Position numbers and translations under genes: made by a program. Below are positions 55,525 through 64,000 of a stretch of DNA of 64,000 nucleotides, piece by piece. The notes below the pieces were generated by a model. The model worked only from the letters and a program-made list of their open reading frames with translations, made no database searches and was not told where the DNA came from. The stretch lies in assembly GCA_946800325.1 (NCBI GenBank), contig OX326959.1:999501-1063500 (forward strand), in the 5' to 3' direction. This DNA is from Luzula sylvatica. Taxonomy: Eukaryota > Streptophyta > Magnoliopsida > Poales > Juncaceae. The stretch's first letter is position 1. The number at the start of each line of letters is the position of its first letter.

Positions 55525-55941
55525 ACTTACGAATTACTTCGTGAAGACGGGCGAGACTGGCGAGATGGGCGAGACTGGGAGACTATGTATACTTATTTAT
55601 AACTAGAAAGGAAGTTGCAGGGTAACCAATCGAGACGTGATGAGTTCAGTTATATTAACTGGTTCGAATGATTTTTGAGCGATGATCTTTAATCGGATGG
55701 CTGAGAGGAACTAACACAAGTCGGTTAGATCCAGACAAGTTAGAGTTAGTGAGTGAGTGGGATATTGGGATATTAAGATTTAACAAATTTATTTATACTA
55801 TACATGTTCCATCACTACTACGATCAATGGAAACTATATAACTTTGCCATGATATCATTCGTGCATATAACTGACATACTAACTAATATATATTTGTTAC
55901 CATATGTAGCACTTTAGATATATTAGTTAACATGTTAATTA

Positions 55942-55988
<47 letters not shown>

Positions 55989-56689
55989 GTAACTAAAATG
56001 CTTGTACAAGTCTAGAAAGGTTTATACTTGTGATTTTTATCATTTACATAAAATAAAAATATCTCTAAAATACACATAATCGTTTCATTATTATACTAAC
56101 TTGAGTACAACAAAATAACATAAACCAAAATGTCAAATACTCGAGAAACAAAATTGTCAACATTACTTTCTTGATCTTCCACATCTCTATCGACAAGTTC
56201 TAGAAGCTTCTCGAGATTCACCGACCATCCTTCAGCACGTTGTTACTTGTTAATATCCTTCTCAGCCTAGAAAGAAACGACTCCATTGGACGGTATATTT
56301 TTGCTATCGACGCTTTCGGTACAACCATCTCTGACAAATACTTCCCCGTGTCCTAACATATCAGGGAAATTTGAGAAATTAAAGGGCTTTTTTGAAAGTT
56401 TGGCGGAATACAAACCTCTAAGCGGAGGCAGAAGTGTTCGGAGAGCTTCTTTAACATAATCCTTGAATAATACTTCGAGACCACCAAAATATCATGTCAA
56501 AAACTCCATGTTAATAGAAGTTTTGAAAGGATAACTACGATATTTTTTGAAATTGACTAGGGTATAAGTGAAAAAAACATTGTATTTCCTTAGGAGAAAT
56601 CGAGGTTGTCATATCGGGCGAGATCCACTCCGAGAGTGATGGTACCCTTATTGCAAAACACGATATTTTGAAATTGACTAGGATAAATA
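55519..56689. other. Intergenic region
   Basis: No gene. Contains a (TA)n run at about 55947-55982. Confidence 0.5.
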
Positions 56690-57228
56690 CGATATTTTCC
56701 CTTCTAAAAATCCAAAATATAAATCAAAATAGGAAAACACTTAATTGGGGAGATTTAATGAGTGATATAAGAATGGAGAATCTGGATTATGATAATAAAA
56801 AAGTCTCATATTTCTGGAAAAGTGTGAGAGGATTAATGGAGGACTTTTATGCAAATGTCACATATGAGATTAAAGGAGGAAATGAAATTAATTTTTGGCA
56901 TAGCCAATGGAGTCAGAAAGGAGTATTGGTCTCTGCATTTGCTTGCTTGAGAAGCTATGCAGAGAGGCTTGATGGAACTCTGAGGGATATTGTGAAAGGA
57001 GAAGGAGGAATTAGAAATACGCTAAAATTGAGAGAAGATTTGTCCTCAAAAGCTATATTTCAATTGCAGGAATTGTCTGAGATTTTGGCTGAAATTGATT
57101 TGGAAGGAGAAAACAGTGATGAAATTGCTTGGATTGGGGACCCAAGTAAATCTTTCACGGTTAAAAGCTGTTATAAGTATCTAATGGATAAATCAAAAGA
57201 GACATATGATAAGAAATTTGTTGGTTAA
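56690..57228 (+). pseudogene. LINE ORF2 fragment before the zinc-binding domain
   Basis: One open frame of about 180 residues reading FWKSVRGLMEDFYANVTYEI, KGGNEINFWHSQWSQKG, then EIAWIGDPSKSFTVKSCYKY, which is the usual segment between the RT and zf-RVT domains of plant LINEs. Truncated at both ends; the right end is cut by a repeat starting TGTTGGTTAATTC at about 57222. Confidence 0.7.
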
Positions 57229-58077
57229 TTCTAACCTAGAGGGAGGTAAATTTTGGTAATCTACCGTACAATTACTTTAGCTAATTACCTAATATACTAT
57301 GCAGAATTAATAATATTTTAAATAAATTAGATGATACCGTAAACACTTGAACACAAGATGTTTTTTAACGAAGTTCGGTAGGTGGTTGCTATGTAGCCTT
57401 AACTCCCCCTTTACTCGCTTAATTGACCAACTCAATTAGTTGCGAGTACCTACGTCTCCGGGAATGTCTTGCGCCTCTTTTTGGCGTTTCGATTGAATTC
57501 CAACTCACTCGATTACAAGGTTTCGCCTAGATCGATTTACACGCTTTCTATCGATCTATAGCTTAGGCTCTTTACAAGTAGTTGCACTAGCTAGCCTATT
57601 ACAATTTTCACTAATCGAGCTACAACGTGATCGGTCACGTGAGTGGGAAACGATTAGTGGAGGATATCGAAAGTAGATCAATGATCTAAAGAGGGTTTCT
57701 CAAGCTATCAATGGATATAGATAATCACAGCTTTAGGGTTTCTCTCTTTTGTATTTGAATGTGTGAAAAATGAAGAAGTGCGAGAGAAAGGTCCTTGAAG
57801 GATTCTATTTATACTCTCTATAGAAATTCTTCAGAAAACTGCAAGTCCGTTCGAACGCACAATGTTCGTTCTGAACGCACTTGTAGTTTGTACTAGCCGT
57901 TTCAAAATAACGCACAAGTACATTTGTCAGTCCGTTCGAACGGACAAAGTCCGTTCTAACGAACTCAATTATACATTGCCTTTTGTTTGTTCAGTGATGA
58001 AAGTCCGTTCAATGCACTTAAGTTGTGGGTGAACGGATTCTAAGTGTCATGTTAGGAGCAAATCAATTGAATACTAA
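57222..58077. repeat. LTR-like repeat containing TTCGAACG palindromes
   Basis: No ORF. The part 57840-58030 contains CCGTTCGAACG..C motifs repeatedly, the same motif found in the Copia LTR and leader at 60590-61520. Probably an LTR or LTR fragment of a related Copia element; ends not certain. Confidence 0.45.
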
Positions 58078-59016
58078 AAAATGATGAGAGCTTGCTTGGG
58101 AGTACTTTTTCGGAAAGAACAAACCTGTACGGTAGGGAAGGTGGGGCCAGCGAGCCATAGCCATGGAAAAGATCAAATATGGGGCGACCCTCTTGGAGCA
58201 GCGTCGAACTTGTCATCTAAAGAGAGGGGCAGCGTCGATCTCTTGGAGCAATCTCTTGATCGAATCCCTCGATCTCAAGCAGCAACGACGAGCAATCAAA
58301 AGCTCAGTCGAACCCTAGCCATGGGTATTTCAGAAAGAAATAAGAGGAGATGGGGGGGGGGGCGTCTGTGGAGATTGGAAAGAAAAGAGCTGGCGAAATG
58401 GAAGTAGATAACGTCTACAATGCTCTCCATTCCGTCTATCAGATTTTTATCAAATCCTGTAATCAAGCTTAATCCAACGGCTAAAACCCTTTAAGTACGA
58501 ACTCTAATTTACTTAATTGAGTACGTTAGCTTTTCTATATATATATATATATATTAATTATTCATAAATGATGTTTCCATAAAATTGAACGGGAGAGTTA
58601 TCCTATGACAAATGCATACATGATATCTTTTATCAGAAGAATCATGTTTAGTCGTTTAGTTACTGAAGGTGCGAGGTACTGAAATTTTTTTAGGTGATAG
58701 CAGGACTCGTGCATCTCTCCTTTCTTTCTCCTAAATCTCGTCGCTTCAAATTATTTTTCCCGAGAGACTACGGCGATACATCTTAGTTAACAACACATGT
58801 ATGACTCCTTTCTTTTCATTGTGACGTTACACGAAACGAGCTGATAGCAGATTAATAATAATCGTCACATGACCTACATTTCGATTATAACAAATGCCTA
58901 AGTAATTGATAGTGCAATATTGGTTACTTTTACGATTATAGAGAAGTACCGCAAGCGTATGATTTATCGAAGTGTTTAGTTACTGGAGCGTATGATTTAT
59001 TGGATTTAGTTGGCAA
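58078..59016. other. Intergenic region
   Basis: No supported gene. A 108-codon open frame at 58081-58407 has no recognisable domain and runs through a G-run; not called. Confidence 0.5.
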
Positions 59017-59045
59017 CTAGAAAAACCCTCGCACAATTATGCGAT
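59017..59045 (-). mobile_element. Helitron-like 3' terminus
   Basis: On the minus strand TCGCATAATTGTGCGA hairpin, GGGTTTTT and CTAG (59020-59017) before a host T. 5' end not found to the right. Confidence 0.5.
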
Positions 59046-60024
59046 TTGTTTTAAGCTTTGTAAATAAATCTAAATCTAATTTATATTGGTGAAAACATAT
59101 CTAAATAAAATCATTGAAAACTCAATTTTTGAAAGTCATTTTAATGTAAAATAAATGATTTCCTAAACTTATCGCAACGATAAGTAGAGAGTATCGTTCC
59201 ACTGAGAAATAAGGTGTACAATTAAGATTCTAATTCTAAATTTCTTTCTAACTCCAAAAATTCACGAAATTTTTTCTCGATGTCTTTTGCAAACACACAA
59301 GTATAAGGACCAAGTTTTTGTTGGTAATACGAGGTTCAAATATGAATTCAAATAGAGATTTGCTTTGAAGTCCATTGGCTTTAGATAAGAAAAAAAAATT
59401 GCACCATCAAATGGCTTTATTATACCTAGCATAAATAATTTTATTTTTTTCCTTTCAATATACGTGTTGTCTTCATATTGGAATAATTTTATTTTATTTA
59501 TTTTTAAGCTGTCCAGGAAAATCTTTGTATTGCTCATCAAGTTAAACTACAACAATTCCATTTTGTCCTTTTATATTGTTTTATTATCATATATTTATTG
59601 ATGAATAAAATGTAACATTATTTTCATGGATCAATTAGATTTAGAAATATTATATTTATTATAAACAATAGATGTCTTTCTTTTCTCTTTCTTATTGATA
59701 TAATTCTCATAATAGAAGACATGATTTTTTATTAAACCTTGTGTTCTTTCTCAATATTACACCTTTGTTTTCATAAGATATATTTCATAAGATATAGTTT
59801 TTTTGATAATAAATAAACAAAATTCATATATTTTTAATTCATTGATGTCAATAAAAATTAAACTCCCAATCTCTCACAACACATTATTTTTGTGTCTCGT
59901 ACTCAATCAACTAGGCTGAATTCATTTTCGAATAAACCGGCACTCTTGAATATTAAACTTTGTTATTTTAGGTAATATTGAGCTTTGAAAATAACAAATC
60001 TATTCTAATAAAATATCTTGTTGG
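59046..60024. other. AT-rich intergenic region
   Basis: No gene. Possibly body of the Helitron whose end is at 59017. Confidence 0.4.
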
Positions 60025-60433
60025 TGTTATGAATATAATAATATGTATGTCAAGCAACAAATCTTGTGAAGATGAGAACATTAATTATAGGATATTTTGT
60101 ATATTTGATATTGTATTATTTTTCTTGTATTGTAGTGTTTTATATGACAAGAGGTTTCTTGACCTGCACTTGCCATCTACTATATAAAAGGGATAGTGAC
60201 TATTGTATTCCTCCAACTCATTCAATAGAAACTTTGTTTCCTCCAATTCTCTCTTTCTTCCTTGTTTTTTATTTTATAACACATTATCAGCACGAGACTC
60301 TAATCAACGGAGACGACGCCTTCGAAATTTCAGTCGAAGAGTAAAGACGTTATCAGATTTATTTAGAAGGTAAACGTAATCGCTATTGTTATTGTTTTGA
60401 AGGTAAAGGTAAAGGTAATTGTTATTGGGAAAA
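60025..60433 (+). mobile_element. Copia LTR and leader start, interrupted
   Basis: LTR 60025-60281 of the same family as 11208-17113 (TGTTAT...ATAACA, shared AGCAACAAATCTTGTGAAGA), followed by the same primer-site-like TTATCAGCACGAGACTC and leader. At 60434 a different LTR begins, so this element was interrupted by a second insertion or truncated there. Confidence 0.82.
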
Positions 60434-61091
60434 TGTTGTACATCCCCCTATTTTCCCCTCACACTCTTGATGCGCTGGACGAATGTTAAACCATAGAACA
60501 GGTGGCAAGGAAAATACAATGTGAAAGAAATATGGCTTAAGAATTAACTTGGAAGAATTTATATGTATAGGCAAATCTGCAGTCAGAACTGAGTTCGTTC
60601 GAACGAACTATTTTGTGCGTTCGGAACGGACTTATTCGTGATAGTCAGAAGAGAGTGCGTTCGAACGGACTTATTTACTATATATACAGAATTCTGATTT
60701 CGTTTAACCTAGGCCTTTTTCGAGTTTTAGGGTTTTTGAGCCGTCATTCTCTCTTCTTCTTCTTCCACATAATTCAGATTAGATCTGAGAGATTGAGAGG
60801 GAGAATTGAGCAAAGGATTTGAGAGATTCAATCGTAACGTCGACTAGAACAGCGTTGGTGATTTCCGATCGGTCGAAATCAAGTTGGACACGAGTAGAGG
60901 GACTACACGAGCATTCCTTGGAGAAGGTTCACGGATTTGGAGAAGTAATCGACACGTACTAACTTGTACGAGGTAATTATCTCCAACTCTTCCTTTTTGG
61001 ATGGTTTTCGAGCGTGATCCCGGTAGAATTAGGTTACACATGCGAATCCTATTCCGATGCACACTTTGATAACCATGTGCGTAACCCTACA
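60434..61091 (+). repeat. LTR of a second Copia element
   Basis: Starts TGTTGTACATCCCCC and ends ACCCTACA, just before the initiator-Met tRNA primer site. It contains a TATATATA box near 60680 and TTCGAACG motifs. The partner LTR is not in the window. Confidence 0.75.
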
Positions 61092-61092
61092 G

Positions 61093-61104
61093 TGGTATCA
61101 GAGC
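61093..61104 (+). other. Primer-binding site (initiator Met tRNA)
   Basis: TGGTATCAGAGC, the standard plant Copia primer site, one base after the LTR end. Confidence 0.92.
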
Positions 61105-62523
61105 AATCGCTCGTTAAAACCATCGAAAATGGATGTTTTAATTCGAATTTAGGAAATTTTAGAATTTTTGGGCTAAATTGCAAAATTACACAAAATTGAG
61201 CAAAAATATATGATAGGAAGACCTTTAATAAATCAATTATTAGATATTTGTATGTTATTAATGTGTTAAACAGATTGGATCTGTTGAAAATTAGATTTTC
61301 GGAACGAAACGACAGTCAAATCAGGGTTTGAGAAAACTGGCAGATTAGAGTTCGTTCGAACGAACCTAGGGTTCGTTCGAACGGACTGATCGGGTTTTTC
61401 AAATCAGGTTTTGAGAGAACTGGCAGATTAGAGTTCGTTCCGAACGGACTGATCGGGTTTTTAAAAAAAAAAAAAAGTAAAAAAGTGAAATTTTTTTTTT
61501 CTGTCGTGCGTTCGAACGAACAAAATTCTGGACAACCAATTTTTTTCTGTCAAAAATGCCCAATAATTTAAAATTTCCAATTTATAAATTCGATTCGGTA
61601 TAGCATATAGCCTAAAACGGGGATGATTGTCTATGAATGCTTGTATATGTGTTGTGTGGGGGCCGGTGAGCTTTCCAAATTGTATTTTATTTAATTATGT
61701 GGGGACCGGTGAGTCTTCCAAAGTTGTAATAAAATAAAATAGGTTTAGTTTTGAAGAGGGACCTCCAAGGCAAGACGACACGACACGACACGAAGATTGG
61801 ATCTTCAAGAAAAGCAAAAGATCATCTTGGGTTTTAGGGTTGAGAATTTAGGGTTTTATGATTGCTCATAAAACTTAAAGGCCAATATGCTCTACCGTAA
61901 TTTTATTTGTTTTGTGAATGAATAAAATTAAATGATTTTTTTTTAAAAAAAAGAAAAATCCTCCCACGTAATTATCAAGTCATTTGCCTCCCAAAGTGGA
62001 ACTTTCAAGACTAGTGTTTGTTTATCTGTGTTGCATGGCCATAGTCTGGCACAGATTTACACGTGCGTAGCAAGGAAGGCATGCATTGATTAGGAGTTGA
62101 CGTGTTGCATGGCCATAGTCTGGCATGTCAATTCGCTGATTGAATGATACTCCACTTGTGGTTTGGACTTGACCAATTCGCTAGCTAGGCTAGGATTTGG
62201 GGCAAGAAGTGAGGTACACACACTCTGGTTTTGAATTGGACTCAATACCGGACCTCACGAATAAAGCAAGAATCATCTTGGAGATGATTGGACACCGTCC
62301 TACCCGACATGACGTATTTTCTGAGTGGTTGACCATAGTCACCTTAGAAATACGTTAAATAGGGATCTTGTCAATTATGAGATTTAAGGTATCAAATCTC
62401 CGTTTCAATGGAGGGGCTATTCGAAATGATAAAATAATGGATATTTCAAGTTGTTTAAAATGAATTTTAATATATGAAAGACCACGTTATTAATTACATT
62501 ATTTTTCAAAAATTGTAGAATTC
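61105..62523 (+). other. Leader of the second Copia element
   Basis: Long untranslated leader with GTTCGTTCGAACGAAC-type palindromes (61340-61520) and a direct repeat GTTGCATGGCCATAGTCTGGC (62031 and 62103). No ORF. Confidence 0.6.
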
Positions 62524-63060
62524 ATGGCTTTACCAAGTAATAACCGCTTCAGTTTGCGTTCCATTTTGGAAAGGGAACGAATGAACGGAAATAATTTTCT
62601 TGACTGGCAGAGGAATCTGGGATTCGTTCTGAAACAGGAAGGAAAGGCACATGTCTTGGAGATGCCTATCCCTCCTATGCCAGGGGATGACGCAACTGGG
62701 GATGCCATATTCGAATATACGACCATGATGGACGATTCGAATGATGTGACATGCCTCATGTTGGCTACTATGACTCCTGAATATCAAATCCAGTTTGAGA
62801 AACAGGATGCATACGAGATTATGAAACAACTCAGGGAGATGTTTCAAGTTCAAGCAAGGGTGGAGAAGTATCAAGCTCTTGGCAATGCGACGCAATGCAA
62901 GATGCAAGATGGTACGCCTGTTAGCTCGCACGTTCTCAAGATGAAAGGATATTTCGATCATCTTGAGAGGCTTGGCATAAAATTTGAGGTGGAGTTACAA
63001 ACTGATGTGATCATGTTGTCACTGCCACCGAGTTTCGATTCGTTCATTTTGAAGGGGAAT
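62524..63060 (+). pseudogene. Truncated Copia gag
   Basis: About 180 codons of a Copia gag (UBN2-type): NRFSLRSILERERMNGNNFL, DWQRNLGFVLKQEGK, then MLATMTPEYQIQFEKQDAYE, MKGYFDHLERLG, and MLSLPPSFDSFI. The zinc knuckle, protease and pol are missing: at about 63055 the frame enters unrelated GC-rich sequence (CCCCGGGCCCGCG). Confidence 0.85.
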
Positions 63061-64000
63061 ATCCTCGACCCCGGGCCCGCGCAGCGGAATGAAGGCCCGG
63101 TCCGATTCCTCGATTCCCGAGATCACGCCATGACTTCGAGGGTATGATGCGAATAGAAGGATAGATCTATACCAGCGTGAAATTGATCACGCACGAAGGG
63201 TTGATCGCCGCCTTCTATCTCCTGTCACGTTGGTGACAATCCGCGCGTCCCATACCACGCGTCTTTCACCGTTCGTTGACTGTCTTCTCACTCCTTGAGT
63301 CGATCACAATCCAAGAGCCACAATTGTCGCTCCTCTACTTGTATCCACCGTGAGTCGCAAGACGTCGGTCGCGGATGCACCTGCCTAGACGATGCACCGG
63401 CGAACTTGCTCGATCTAATCGATTCTCTATTACTCGAGAAACTCCTTTCTCGATTTCTCTCTCTTCGCACCCTTTCACTCACTAAAGATCAAATCTGAAT
63501 TTGCTCTTTTTCTTGTGTATATTGGGCAGAATAATCACTTGCTTAGAATGATTCAACTGAATTCCATTGTGGAGATGAGAGAGAAAATCCTATTTATACC
63601 TAAATAGGATAAGGATTAGCCAAAAGGCATGTATATCCAATATACACCCTTTCACACAGAAAACTGTATGAACCTGTTCAGTATTCTGTCCAGACGAAAT
63701 TGATAAATTTCTCTGACAGAAAATCAACCAACACGAAAGTTGTAGATAATCTTATTATCTACACAACCCAATTTGGCCCAGCCCAATTGGAGTTCGTATG
63801 CAAAAGTTATGACTGTTTTACTAACTGTATGTCATACTGTTGCACCCTTTCGGTATTTCACAGAAACGACACTTATACTTCGTTCATATGAAATATATTT
63901 CTATATGAAGGTTGTAGATAATCTCATTATCTATCTAACCCAATTTGAACCATTCTAATTGGATTTTCCCACTGAAAGTTATGGCCACGAATGTACGACT
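63061..64000 (-). other. Possible LTR or promoter of another element on the minus strand
   Basis: No gene. On the minus strand a TATAAATAG box (near 63600) is followed by about 400 bases of leader-like sequence. The motif GTTGTAGATAATCT.ATTATCTA is repeated at 63738 and 63911. It looks like regulatory or LTR sequence running off the window; identity unproven. Confidence 0.3.

Noticed and set aside
58081..58407. 108-residue ORF
   Set aside because: No domain, G-run inside, no splice context; probably chance.
60066..60344. ORFs in LTRs (also 11202-11435 and 16835-17092)
   Set aside because: They recur only because the LTR is repeated; not proteins.

Overview
The window is nuclear DNA from a eudicot plant. 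It is AT-rich, the genes are sparse and often spliced at GT-AG introns, the families are plant-type (ABCG half-transporter, PLS-class PPR, F-box/DUF295, SRA protein), and the space between them is filled with Copia LTR elements, LINEs, Helitron-like ends, hAT/MULE-like MITEs and microsatellites. I cannot name the species.

Layout. 2.7-4.6 kb: intact ABCG half-transporter. 6.3-8.2 kb: intact intronless PPR gene with a 243-bp MITE just upstream. 8.8-32.5 kb: a tandem array built from a unit of about 3.5 kb. The unit carries (i) a two-exon gene for an unknown Ser-rich protein ('family A': A1, A2, A3, A4 plus pseudogene A5), (ii) a U5 snRNA gene with a typical plant Pol II snRNA promoter (three copies), and (iii) Helitron-like AT-rich filler. 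A Copia element, two hAT-type MITEs, a longer hAT-type element, a long-TIR element and a MULE-like MITE sit in individual units. Several are recognisable by exact target-site duplications and by empty sites in sister units. A broken copy of the PPR 3' end (27.2-27.6 kb) shows that the PPR flank was duplicated as well.

32.9-38.7 kb: a divergent gene pair was duplicated. A minus-strand five-exon gene resembles the XRCC4/PAXX superfamily, and a plus-strand gene encodes a hotdog acyl-CoA thioesterase. Each copy lost the opposite partner, and a 1.8-kb minisatellite of 36-37-bp units lies between them. 38.9-39.5 kb: an unknown single-exon gene convergent with the thioesterase. 40.3-42.4 kb: a candidate complete non-autonomous Helitron filled with short repeats. 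43.4-45.9 kb: a 5'-truncated LINE with a 12-bp target duplication and one nonsense codon. 50.4-51.5 kb: F-box/DUF295 gene, lying between two inverted copies of a repeat 5 kb apart. 54.7-55.4 kb: minus-strand SRA-domain-only gene. 56.7-64 kb: LINE debris and nested LTR elements (a Copia LTR interrupted by a second Copia element with leader and truncated gag).

The protein genes have no visible common pathway. The unifying story is structural: local tandem duplication, complementary decay of duplicates and repeated transposon insertion. The strongest hidden signal is the set of three U5 snRNA genes, which an ORF-based annotation would miss completely.
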